Shown here: in pieces, positions 1 to 11,073 of the stretch
How positions within the stretch are numbered: the stretch's first letter is position 1
Layout of the letters: every line of letters begins with the position of its first letter
NCBI GenBank assembly: GCA_037367355.1
Contig: CM074698.1
Coordinates: forward strand, 1 to 64,000
Reading direction: 5' to 3'
Length of the DNA: 64,000 bases
Source: Neoscytalidium dimidiatum
Lineage: Eukaryota; Ascomycota; Dothideomycetes; Botryosphaeriales; Botryosphaeriaceae
The notes under the pieces: model-generated
Told to the model about the DNA's origin: nothing
What the model saw: only the letters and a program-made list of their open reading frames with translations
The model's database searches: none
Translations under genes and position numbers: made by a program

Positions 1-840
1 AGCCGTTTCTACTACTACTAGTATAAAAAATCTAAATAGGCTACTTTTTTCTATACGTTTAGAAACGTATTTTAGACTATTAAAACGTATTTATTAGGGC
101 CCTCGTTATAGACTTTAGGGCCCGCTAAAGATTCTAGCTATTAAAATAGTCGTTTCTACTACTACTAGTATTAAAAATCTAAATAGGCTACTTTTTTCTA
201 TACGTTTAGAAACGTATTTTAGAATCTTTAAATATATTTATTAGGGCCCTCGTTATAGACTTTAGGGCCCGTTAAAGATTCTAACTACTAAAATAGCTAT
301 TTTTACTACTACTAATATAAAGAATCTAAATAGGCTATCTTTCTCTACGCGTTTAAAAACGTATTTTAGAATATTAAAATATAGTTATTAGGGCCCCCGT
401 TATTAAATTTAAAGCCCGTTAAAGATTTAGACTACTAAAATAGTCGTTCTAACTATTACTAATATAAAGAATCTAAATAGACTACTTTTCTCTACGCGTT
501 AAGAGACGTATTTTAGACTATTAAAATATATTTATTAAGGCCCCCGTTATTAACTTTAGAGCCCGCTAAAAATTCTAGCTACTAAAATAATCGTTCTAAC
601 CGCTACTAGTATAAAGAATCTAAATAGACTATCTTTTTTTACGCGTTAAGAAACGTATTTTAAAATATTAAAACGTATCTACTAAGGCCTCCGTTAGCTT
701 ATACGCGGTTAATTAAAGATTTTAGTTACTTTAATAATTATTTTAACCGCTACTAGTATAAAAAATCTAAATAAGTCGTCTCTTTTTACGTATTTAATAA
801 GATAAGATAGATTATCTAAATATACTAATTAAATTCTTTT
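1..840. repeat. ~147-bp satellite array, block 1
   Basis: Five full units and a partial one start near 1, 148, 294, 442, 589 and 736, so the period is 146-148 bp. Each unit has an AGCCGTT-like start, then TATAAA(A/G)AATCTAAATA, then ACGCGTTTAGAAACG, and a GGGCCC-containing core followed by GCTAAAGATT. Units differ mostly by C/T and G/A changes, and CpA and TpG are nearly absent, which is the RIP pattern. No coding potential is seen. The array is interrupted after about 0.8 kb and resumes further right. Confidence 0.85.
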
Positions 841-1211
841 TATATCGTAGCTTTTAATCGGCTAGTAACTCTACTAATTAGATTAATAGATATAGTAATT
901 ATTCTAATAGAGATTTACTTATTAATAACTATTATATAAGTCTTTAAGCTTTATTACTAGACTTTTTATTAGATTAACTCGATATTTAATAGATATATAA
1001 TATCTATCTAGCTAGCTCTATTAGTAGTTTTACTAAGTAATTTATAACGTAAATTAGTTATCTCTACTAAAACCGCTATTTTACTACTTTAATCTATTTA
1101 AATCTTAAGTTTCTAGTCTATTCTAATAAAAAACTATAATTTACTTTTAAGAAATTTAAATTCTAGAGCTTAAATATCCGATAGTTAAGTTAGATAATAA
1201 AGTCTAAACTT

Positions 1212-1295
1212 TTCCTAATAAGAATCGAACTCGAAATCTTAGAAGTTACTAGTTATAATTTAAATTTTAATAACTAGACTACGCGATATCTACTC
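1212..1295 (-). pseudogene. tRNA-like or SINE-like relic (weak)
   Basis: On the minus strand a GTTCGATTC stretch matches the pol III B box (GWTCRANNC), and a TCGCGTAGTC segment upstream resembles an A box. The spacing is about 11 bases longer than a class I tRNA, and no clean cloverleaf can be drawn. It could be a RIP-mutated class II tRNA, a tRNA-derived SINE, or chance. Confidence 0.2.
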
Positions 1296-1642
1296 TATCT
1301 ATTAGATAATTATAATATTAAACTATAAAGTTAGTTTTATCTAATTTTTATTAGTCTTTTAGCTTTAACTTTTACTTTTAACTCTACTCTTATCTTTATC
1401 CCCTCTTTTCTAAGATCTAGACTTCTAGATTAATAATATTAAGTTTTCTTAATTATTAATTATTAAAAATCTAATTTAACTCCGTCTAGATCCGTTTAAG
1501 CCCGCTTAAATCCGCCCTCTAATTAGTCTATAAAAGAAGCCGGCTTTTCTCTTCTTTTTCTTAGCTTTAAGAGACTTCTACTCTTAACTACGACTATCTA
1601 CGACTATCTATCAACTTTACGCGATTTTCGACCTCTACTACG

Positions 1643-3120
1643 ATGTCTTCTACTATCGGAACCTTTAACTACGTCTCTATTCCCTCTACGAAGAGAAAGT
1701 AAGTCGATTTTTTCTAAAAAAAAACCCGCTATTTTTCGGCTAAATCTAGCTAACTATCTATCTAGCGAGGCTATCTCTTCGTCCTCGATCTCGTAAGTAC
1801 TATTCCCGCCTACTAAAACTCGAGAACCGGCTAATACTAACTAAATATATAGAAAAAGACTAGGAAGACCTAAGAATTCTAAGCTTTTTAGGTAGGTTTT
1901 CGGTTTTTTTCCAGTAGTTTCTCTTATTTTACGCTCTATTTAGGTCCGTCTACTAACTATACTATAGGGGAAAGCTTTATATTAAAGCTAAACCGGCCGC
2001 TGGTAAAAATCGGGTAAGTTCTTAGTTTTTTAGCTTATTTTCTAGCTATTTACCTACTTTTACTAATTATTTTAATAGAAACGAGCTCTACGTGCCCTAT
2101 CGAAAGAGCTCCGGCGAGAAAACCTCTAAAGAAAGAGAAAAGTAGGTTAATTTTAACTATTTCTAGCTTATTTTCTTACTTTTTTAATTCTTTTCTAGAT
2201 ACTCTTTATCTTTCTAAGAGACTACTTAGTATAGTCTATTAATAGCTTTAGTACTCGAGTTTCTAAGAGCGATTCCGCGTCTAAAAGCCTAGCTTTTAAG
2301 TAAGTAATCTTAGTTTTAGCTTTTACTTCTAGTTTTACCCTTTAGTTTAGCTACTAATATTTTTATCTATCTAGCCTCTCGACTTTTAAGGCGTGGCTTA
2401 CTCTTTCTAAGAGTATATTCGAGGCTATAGAGCTAGACGACTCTATTAAAAGTAAGTACTTAGTATATTTATAGAGTAGAGTCTTTACTAACTAATTAAT
2501 TAGATACTTTTTTCTCTTTAGTAGAGAGTAAGTTTACTCTACTAATATTTTTAGACTCTAGCCGTTTAAAACTAACTTAATTTCTACTAGATTCTACTAG
2601 TTTTACTAGTAATACTAGTAGAAACTTTAATCTAGAAGAAGAAAGTAAGTTTTATCTCTTAATTCTACTTAAATTAAGATTTTATTAGCTAATTTATTTA
2701 TCTTTAGACTATTTTCTAGACGAAGACTTTATTAATAGAGATTTCCCTATTAATAACTTTAATCTAGAAGAGAAAAGTAAGTAAATCTCTAATTTAATCG
2801 GTTAAAAAACCGACTTATACTAACTAAATCTTACTAGAATTCTATAACTCGCCGGTTCTAGATAGTTTTATAGGGTTAAAAGAAGATAGTAAGTTTAATT
2901 AATATAGAATATTAGTAGACTACTAGTAGATAACTAATTTTTATCTTATAGACTTCTTAGATAACTCTTTTCTACTAAGTAAGTTAGTTTATTTTAGTTA
3001 TTTATATAGTCTATCTTTATTAATATATTTCTACTCTCTAGGCCCCTCTTTAGTAGAGGATAATAGTTGGGATAAGCTTTTAGATTTTTCTAATTCTATT
3101 CTCTAAGAGTAAGTAGTCTA
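1643..3120 (+). pseudogene. RIP-decayed multi-exon gene inside the satellite
   Basis: An ATG at 1643 opens MSSTIGTFNYVSIP and is followed by a chain of short exons with clear introns. Intron 1 is 1699-1765 (GTAAGT, GCTAAC branch point, CTAG). Intron 2 is 1793-1852 (GTAAGT, ACTAAC branch point, ATAG). Further GTAAGT or GTAGGT donors follow at intervals of about 60-150 bp to about 3115. When exons 1-5 are joined the frame stays coherent, and the in-frame stops met (TAA) sit where a RIP-mutated CAA (Gln) codon would give them. Exons 2-3 encode a basic, AT-hook-like KRLGRPK. I do not recognise the family. The later exons are too decayed to join confidently, and the 3' end is an estimate. Confidence 0.5.
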
Positions 3121-3297
3121 ACTAATTAAATACTAAGGAGAATAATAACTAACTTAGATTATTAATAGATTAGAATTTTATATAGATTTCTTAGGCGTTA
3201 TTAAAATAGATTTTAGATAGAATAAATTAAATATTTTTTAACTAACGTTACTTTAATTATAATAACTAACTAATATTTAATTTACTTTAATTTTTAA

Positions 3298-3785
3298 CTA
3301 TTAGAATAGTCGTTTTTACTACTACTAAGAGAAATTTAAATAGACTATCTTTTTTTTATACTTTAAAATCTATTTTAAAATATTTAGACGTATTTATTAG
3401 AGCTTTTATTATAGAGTTTATAGTCTACTAAAGATTTTAACTACTAAAATAGCCGTTCTAACCGCTACTATTATAAAAAATCTAAATAGGCTATCTTTTT
3501 CTACGCGTTTAGTAACGTATTTTAAAATATTAAAACGTAGTTATTAGGGCCCCCGTTATCGACTTTAGAGCCCGCTAAAGATTCTAGCTAATAAAATAGC
3601 CGTTCTAACCGCTACTAGTATAAAAAATCTAAATAGACCACTTTTTTCTACGCGTTTAGAAACGTATTTTAGAATATTAAAACGTATTTATTAGGGCCCT
3701 CGTTATCGACTTTAGAGCCCGCTAAAGATTCTAGCTACTAAAATAGCCGTTTCTACTACTACTAATATAAAAAATCTATTTATTT
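3298..3785. repeat. ~147-bp satellite array, block 2
   Basis: The same unit as in 1-840 resumes, with starts near 3308, 3451, 3598 and 3745 (spacings 143, 147 and 147). The array therefore continues on both sides of the ~2.5-kb segment with the decayed gene, which suggests that segment was inserted into the satellite before RIP. Confidence 0.8.
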
Positions 3786-4051
3786 TTATTATTTTTATTT
3801 ATTTATTTAGTTTAACGTTCTTCTAGAGTCTTAGACTATTAGAGACGGCGGCTAGGCCGCGGTCCTATCTACGAGTATTTACGTATTTACTACGTTTATA
3901 CCGTGTTTCTAGATATCTTTTCAGTTTATTCTTTTAAGAGTGCCTCGTATCTCGCTTAGGGACCTAACCCTCCCGGTATACGGAAAAATAAATAAAATTC
4001 GATTATAGAAAAGTTAGTAATAATAAAGAAATAATAAAAGAAAATCTTTTT

Positions 4052-4126
4052 CTTCCCTACTTAGAATTGAACCCGTAACCTCCCATATAGGTATTTCCTA
4101 AAGGGGAAGGTTATCTAGCTAAAAAG
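4052..4126 (-). pseudogene. tRNA-like relic
   Basis: Read on the minus strand this 75-nt segment has an A-box-like TAGCTAGATAACC and a perfect B box (GGTTCAATTC) at roughly tRNA spacing. Its ends CTTTTT and GGGAAG can pair mostly through G-T pairs, as expected if C-to-T RIP changes hit an original CTTCCC arm. The D and anticodon arms do not fold cleanly, so it is probably a mutated tRNA or tRNA-derived element and not a working gene. Confidence 0.3.
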
Positions 4127-4289
4127 TTAATTTTAATATAAAAGGGAATAATGTTACTTATACTATTTAGCATTTATAGTATTATTCGTAAGATATCTTA
4201 CCAATTTACCTAGTTATATACCTTTCTTTTAGTCCTTTACCTTTTACCTTACGTCTCTTCCCTAGAATAGTCTCTATCTATTCGGTCTT

Positions 4290-4585
4290 TAGTATTTCCT
4301 ATATAAAAATTCTAAATAAGCTACTTTTTTCTACGCGTTAAGAGACGCGTTTTAGACATCATCTAAAGTTATTAGGGCCCCCGTCGTTAACTTTAGGGCC
4401 CGCTAAAGATTCTAGCCACTAAAATAGCCGTTCTAAACGCCACTAATATAAAAATCTAAATAAGCCACTTTTTTCTACGCGTTAAGAGACGCGTTTTAAA
4501 CTATCTAAACGTATTTATTAGGGCCCCCGTCGTTAACTTTAGGGCCCGCTAAAGATTCGGGCTACTAAAATAGCCGCTTTAACTA
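4290..4585. repeat. ~147-bp satellite array, block 3
   Basis: Two more satellite units, starting near 4426 and 4572 with a partial unit before them, flank the 3' end of the minus-strand reading frame at 4671. The GGGCCC-containing core and GCTAAAGATT are preserved. Confidence 0.75.
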
Positions 4586-4670
4586 ACGTTTATAACCGAC
4601 TTAAATCTTAACTTTAATATCTTCATACTCTAATCTAACTACTCTATTTTATATAAACTAAATAAGTCTT

Positions 4671-6530
4671 TTATAACTCGTTAGAACCGTCTTTTAATTC
4701 TAGTAATTCTCTTATAGTATCTAACTCTACGTCTAATAAGATCTTTAGACTATTACTACCTTCTATAATATTATTATAGAGATATTTATTACTTAAATAA
4801 TTAAGAAATATAGAGGTATTTTTAACGTAAAAATCTAGATATAAATAGCTAGATATAACGCTACTTAAACGACGTTTATAAAGCGTAATTAATAAAATTA
4901 ATAAGTTTAACCCTATTAAACACTTAGTCGGCTTACTAGTAAAGTAAGATCTATAATTTAAGCATATATATACGGGTAAAAAACAATCCGTACATATTTC
5001 TAAATTTTTCGTAGACGATATTAAGTCTAAATTAGACGTTTTACCGAACGTTTTATTATAAAGCCTATTAGCTTCTTTTAAACTATTAGAATACTCTTCT
5101 AATTCTTTTATATATACGTTACACTTTAAAGTAAAGTGCGGTTTTATATAATAATTAGAGTTCTTATTTAATCGATATAATAAACAGTCTTTAACTATAT
5201 AATCTAGTTTAGATTCTAATAGATCAAATAATTTTATTATTTCTCTATTAAATTCCTTCTCTTTTAACGTTTTTTTATACTTATCTTCTTCTTTATCTAC
5301 TATTACGTTAAGATTCTCTAAATCTTTTAGATCTAAATCTATAGAATAGTTACTACTAGAGCTATTTTTATCTTCGTTTATATTTAACTCGTTAGAGTTA
5401 TTAATACTAGATTCTAAATTTAAAACCTCTATAGAACTCGGTAATAAATTATAAGTATCTATATCTAAATAAGAATCTTTACTTATCTCTTTCTCTTTAT
5501 TTATATCTAATTTTTTATTTTCGTTATCTTTTATATTAGATTTTAAACTTTTATTATTTCTAATCTCTTCTTCGCTATTTATAATAGACGGAGCTATAGT
5601 CGAATTAAATACTTTATTCAAATTCTCTTTAATACTACTACTAGTAGTAGAAGTATTTTTAAAGTTATAAACGTTATAGTTTAAATCCTCTATACTAGAG
5701 CTTAAAGATTTACTATTATTTATATTTATATTAATATCTTCGTTATCTTCGCTATTATTCTCGTCGTCTTCGCTATTATCCTCGTCGTCTTCGCTATTAT
5801 CCTCGTCGTTTTCGCTATTATCTTCGTCGTCTTCGCTACTAGTACTATTATTATCTTCTAAATTAGTATCTATTTTTAAATCTTCTAGTCTATTTAAATC
5901 TATATCTTCTATTATCTTAATAGCTCTTATAGCGTCTATATTATAGAATTCTATCTTTTTAGCTATTATTTTAGCTACGTAGTTAAAATCGCTTAGATTA
6001 TTCTTATCTACGTTATTATTTAACTCTTTATTAGCTAATATATCTTTATTATAAAGAGAAATAGCTAATATATTTAAACCGAGTACTACGTTTTCGTTAC
6101 TATACGGAGTATTATAATTATCTCGATTATAACATATTTTACTCGGTAAAAAACATCTAAAATAGTAGCTACCTTTAGCTAATAATTTATTACGCTTAAT
6201 CTCGCGCTCTAGCTCTTTAATTTTACTAAAATAAACTCTATTTTCGTCTATTTTACACGTAAAAATCGTGTGATTAATGCTATTTTCGTAGCCTTTAAAT
6301 AATAAACAATAATAACAATAATTTTTAAGGTATTCTACTTTATTTAATAGTTTATAAAGTCCGCTTTTATTATTATTATCTCTATTTATCTCTTTATTAA
6401 CCGTTAAGATTATATTTTCTTCTCTATTTTTATATAAATAACACTTAGCTACGTAAATAGAACAATTATTTACGTATTTATTATTAAAATAAGCCTCTAT
6501 TATACGTCTTATATTACGCCGGGACTCTTT
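4671..6530 (-). pseudogene. 5'-truncated AT-rich gene with a duplicated Cys/His module (TLH-helicase-associated type?)
   Basis: One minus-strand frame is open from 6530 to the stop at 4671, about 620 codons, with no Met, Gln or Trp codon. The only listed start is a TTG at 5621, and the frame continues open upstream of it. A module occurs twice: C-L-L-(F/Y), then NS...H...C, a charged helix, then CFLP..IC.N and LGLN-(I/L)-L.I-(S/T)-LY. The copies lie near 6360-6060 and 5200-4870. They are separated by an acidic low-complexity stretch rich in NSEDDE near 5740-5850. From memory the Cys/His spacing resembles the domain at the C-terminus of fungal telomere-linked RecQ-like helicases; this is an inference. 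The N-terminal side is cut by the LTR that begins at 6512. RIP explains Met loss (ATG to ATA), but Gln and Trp codons hit by RIP become stops, so the surviving open frame is odd. Confidence 0.5.
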
Positions 6531-6896
6531 CTAGGGGAGTCGAGGCGCGTCGTCAGGCAGCTTGGGCTTTCTAGGGGCCAATACAGTGGTAGGCAGGGGA
6601 GGTTCGTACAATAGTAGGGTAGGAATCAATTGACAAGTTGACCACGAGGGTCCTAACTACGATAAATGAGTGTGGTCTATATACATGGAGTGATCGGTAC
6701 GATCAGTAGTGATCTATAATGTTAACCCACTGATTAGTACTGATCGGTGGTCCGAGCTTTGCTAAGCGAGTGTGCGGTGGTCTGGTGCATCAGTGTCGGT
6801 AGGTATTCTGCCGAGTTAGGCCCCGAGTTGGTCACGTAGGCGGTGAGTAGTCGTAGGGTTTCGTTATCCGCCTTTCTGGGCGACTGTACCGTAATA
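6512..6896 (-). mobile_element. Gypsy LTR, inverted and not RIP-mutated
   Basis: This 385-bp segment begins TATTACGCC and ends ACCGTAATA. Its reverse complement aligns along its length with the segments at 8662-9045 and 10691-11073. Unlike everything around it, it is rich in CpA and TpG and has near-normal GC. It points opposite to the other two LTRs and sits directly against the integrase relic that starts at about 6904. I see no 5-bp target duplication at its ends (TCTTA on the left, AGAAG on the right). Confidence 0.75.
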
Positions 6897-8661
6897 AGAA
6901 GACTACGCCTACCTCTTCCTTAGATATATCTTCGCCTACTATAGGATGCCTAAGAAACTAATTACGAACTAAGACTTACGATTTAGAGCTAAGTTCTAGT
7001 AAACCTTAGTCTATAAGTTAGAAACTAAATATAAGATATTAATAACGGTATACCCGTAAACTAATAGATAAACGGAACGAACTAACTAAACGCTAGAATA
7101 GTATCTAAGATTCTACCTAAATTATAGGTAAAATAACTAGGTCGAACTTCTACTACTAGCCTAATACGCGTATAATAGTATATTAACGGAAGCTATATAA
7201 ACTACGTCTTTCTATACTAACTACGGATTTAACTCTACCGCCTTTAGAGAACCCTAAATTTACGAAGTACTCGCCTAAAAAGCTATATTTAGAGTAGACT
7301 AGTTACGCGAGCTATACTAGGAACTAGTCTAAGATATTAAATTTACCGTATACCGAATAGCTATATACTACAATAGACGGCGCTAGGCGTCGCCGCCCTT
7401 AAAGGAAGGGGATAAAGTCTAGCTTCTTAGAAAAAATATTAAAATAATACGATCGAATAATAAATTAGACTATAAGAAAATCGGACCCTACTAAATTAAG
7501 AAAAAACTTTTACCTATTTTCTTTAAACTTAAATTACTAGAATAAGTAAGAATATATCTAGTTTTCTATATCTCGTTACTTAAACCCGCGTATAGTAACG
7601 CCGAACCTAATCTAGAACTTAAAATATACCTCGATAACATAGATAAAGAATAGAACGTAGAGAAAATCCTAGATAGAGACTAGATCGACGGTTAATTTAA
7701 GTATCTTATTAAATAGAAAGAAGTAGATCCCGCTAAGAACTCGTAGAAACCCTTATAGAAACTAATCTCTTATCTTAACTACGAGGAACTTATCTAGGAA
7801 TACCATCGATAAAATCCTAACCGCCTAAATCTAAAGTATTCTTTTATAACGCGAACCCGATAGACGGAGTTAAGGCTACTCGATAACGATTAAGAGACTT
7901 CTTAGGCACGCTATCGTACTCGAGTACGCGTCTACCGCCCGGAGACCCGGTAGACTAACGTAATAAGCTAGTCTTATTATTCGAACCCGTAGGAATATTC
8001 TAAGGCTTCCGCTCTTCTCGAGCCGTAGTCTCCCGCTCTAATCGTTCCTCCTCTTCTAAGGTAGCTATTTCCTAGGTAAATAAAGAAGTATTCTAACGCT
8101 CTATATAGCGTAATAACCGACGTAATTAATACTTCTTCCGCTAGACGTCCTAAAAACGACGAGTAGCCGTCTACGCCTTACGCGCCGCCGTAGTCGTAGC
8201 CTTAGTAGCCCGATTAGTAGCCTCCGTAATAGCGTTAGCCCTAGCCTCTTTAGTAGCTATCTAACCTTTAGCCGCTTTAAGGCGGCGAAGTAAATTCTTA
8301 CGAGCTCTATCTAGACGACGAACTAGAAGACTAATTAATAACCCGTTAAGACGTTATAGAAATAACTTATATTTAGTATCTAAAGAACTCGCTATTACGT
8401 CGTAGAAAGTACGACCTACTAAGATATAATAAGTATACGCCGAATAAAAATCTATAAGAATATAACTCGACTTTCTATACTTTATATAGCGTCTATAGGG
8501 AATATTAGTAAGGCGCCTCTAAGATTAAATACGTTAAGCCTAATTACGACGGCGAAGGGTCCGCGCTAACGATATCGTACGCGACTAAGAAAATAAAGAA
8601 AATAGTAGAAAGACTACCTTATAAAAGCTTTTAGGCCGAAAGCTATCTAGAAGGGGGATAG
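6897..8661 (+). mobile_element. Ty3/Gypsy chromovirus remnant, copy 1 (integrase and chromodomain)
   Basis: Translation of 6904-7400 gives a recognisable retroviral-type integrase core of Ty3/Gypsy: R(Y/F)IFAYY..MPK.LIT, then TERTN with stops at expected Gln and Trp positions, then YAYNS. Further on come KVWLL and a terminal chromodomain (LIKWK, followed by NSWKPL). Stops fall almost only at CAA/CAG- and TGG-derived codons, so this is a RIP-killed chromovirus pol. Gag, protease and reverse transcriptase are missing. After the chromodomain (about 7855) comes a ~800-bp segment not shared with copy 2, ending in a polypurine tract GAAGGGGGATAG just before the LTR at 8662. Confidence 0.85.
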
Positions 8662-9045
8662 TATTACGGCGTAGTAAGAAGGAAAGAAGAGGGAGTACTA
8701 AGCTAGAGGAAATTAAACCTACTAATATAATATAGCTAAGATATAAGACGCCTATAGCTACCCTAATAACTTAGTAATAATACCGCGGTTATAATACTAA
8801 GGCCTAACTACTTAATTTAACTACTAGAACTACCGCGGTTACGACTAGCGGTTATATCTACTATCTTCTATAGTATATAGAGTATACTCGTTTATAGTAG
8901 ATAGAACTCCCGTAGTTAACTTATTAATTAATTTCTACTCTACTATTATACGAACCTCCTCTACCTACTATTATATCGGCCCCTAGAAAGCCTAAGCTAT
9001 CTAATAACGCGCTTCGACTTCTTTAGAAAGAGTTCCGGCGTAATA
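8662..9045 (+). mobile_element. Gypsy LTR, middle copy
   Basis: This 384-bp copy follows a polypurine tract and runs TATTACGGCG to GGCGTAATA. It is RIP-mutated. It has the same orientation as the right copy (10691-11073) and is inverted relative to 6512-6896. It serves as the 3' LTR of copy 1. Confidence 0.8.
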
Positions 9046-10690
9046 CTTATAATAAGAAAATTAGAGTAAAGAGCTACGCCTACCTCTTCTTTAGATATAT
9101 CTTCGCCTACTATAGGATACCTAAGGAACTAATTACGAACTAAGATCTATAATTTAGAGCTAAGTTCTAGTAAATCTTAGTCTATAAGTTAGAAACTAAA
9201 TATAAGATATTAATAACGATATACTTATAAACTAACGAATAAACGAAACGAACTAACTAGACGCTAGAATAGTATCTAAGATTCTATCTAAACTATAAAT
9301 AAAATAACTAGGTCAAACTCCTACTATTAGCCTAATACGCGTATAATAGTATATTAATAGAAGCTATATAAACTACGCTCTTCTACGCTAACTATAAATT
9401 CGACTCTATTATCTTTAGAGAACTCTAAATCTACGAAGTACTCGCCTAAAAAGCTATACTTAGAGTAGATTAGCTACGCGAACTATACTAGAAACTAGCC
9501 CGAGATATTAAATTTATCGTATACTAAATAGCTATATACTATAATAGACGGCGCTAGACGTCGCCGCCCCTAAAGAAGGGGGATAAAGTCTAGCTTCTTA
9601 GAAAAAATATTAAAATAATACGATCGAACGATAAATTAGACTATAAGAAAATCGGACCCTACTAAATTAAGAAAAAACTTTTACCTATTTTCTTTAAACT
9701 TAAATTACTAGAACGAGTAGATATATATCTAGTTTTCTATATCTCTTTACTTAAACCCGTATATAGTAACGCCGAACCCGACCTAGAAATCGAAATATAC
9801 TCCGATAACGCCGATAGAGAATAGCTAGTAGAGAAAATCCTTAATAGAGACTAGATCGACGGTTAATTTAAATACCTTATTAAATAGAAAGGAACGAATC
9901 CCGCTAAAAACTCTTAGAAACTCTTATAGAAGCTAATCTCTTATCTTAACTACGAAGGACTTATCTATAAATACTATCGACGAAATTCTAACCGCCTAAG
10001 CCTAGAATATTCTCCTATAATACGAAACCGGGAGGAGGCGATAAGGATACCTAAAACTAATCTACCGGCGCCTCTTAAGAAACTAGCTTATTAGAACCCG
10101 CTACGTTACTACCGCCTAAACTAGATAATAAGAACTTCTAAGTCGTCTACGTCTTCTATACCTTCTTAGCTTTAATAGCCGCTAACTTCCGCTTAAATAA
10201 CTTCTAACTCCGGGAATCTAGAAAGAAAAGTATCCGTAATAGGCGAATTATCTTAGACTAAGAAATAGCGGTATAACGAATTAAACGTTAAGCCTCCTCT
10301 TATAACTACTAAATCTTAGTCTTATTTCTTTTAATCTCGCGCTAGATCTACTTAATTTAAGCCTATATCTAGTCCCGTTATTAATCTATACGACGAAACT
10401 TAGTAAAGAAAGCTATATTAAAAGAAAAGAAATAAAGATAGCCCCGCTTAGTATACTCGTAATATCTCTTAGAATTCGGCGATATAAGATAATAAAGATA
10501 AGGTCTCTCTATATAAAAAGAGTAACGTCTAGGAGCGTTAGTACTATTACGAAGAATATAGGCGAGAAGTATATATCGACGAGCGGAACTAGATATAATA
10601 GTAGAAAATAATCTTAAGGAAATCTAAAAGGGGGGCCTAACTATCTTTATACTTAACCTTCGAGCCGAAGATTATTTAGAAGGGGGATAG
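9046..10690 (+). mobile_element. Ty3/Gypsy chromovirus remnant, copy 2 (integrase and chromodomain)
   Basis: From about 9075 the sequence repeats the integrase and chromodomain region of copy 1 with scattered C/T and G/A differences, up to about 10020. The 5' truncation point is the same as in copy 1 (GCTACGCCTACCTCTTC). The following ~660 bp up to the polypurine tract at 10679-10690 differ from copy 1. All frames are broken by RIP-type stops. Confidence 0.82.
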
Positions 10691-11073
10691 TATTATAATA
10701 TAGTTATCGAAAAGACGGATAATAAAACTCTACGACTACTTACCGCCTACGTAACTAGCTCGAGGCCTATCTCGATAGAATATCTATTAATACTAATATA
10801 CTAGCCTACTATATAGTCGCTTTATAAGCTTAAACTACTAATTAGTACTAATTAGTAGATTAATACTATAAATTACTACTAATCGTACTAATTACTTAAT
10901 ATATATAGACTATGCTTATTTATTATAGTTAGGACTCTCGTAGTTAACTTATTAATTAATTTCTATCCTACTATTATATAAACCTCCTCTATCTACTACT
11001 ATATCGGCTTCTAGAAAGCCTAAGCTATCTAACGACGCGCCTTAACTTCTTTAGAAAGAGTCTCGGCGTAATA
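10691..11073 (+). mobile_element. Gypsy LTR, right copy
   Basis: A 383-bp RIP-mutated LTR directly follows the polypurine tract of copy 2 and ends CGGCGTAATA. Alignment with the reverse complement of 6512-6896 shows mostly CpA-to-TpA and TpG-to-TpA differences, so the left copy shows the unmutated state. Confidence 0.8.

Noticed and set aside
1..4670. CRISPR-like array suggested by regular repeats
   Set aside because: The repeat period is ~147 bp with no unique spacers, and the sequence is a eukaryotic satellite with RIP mutations.
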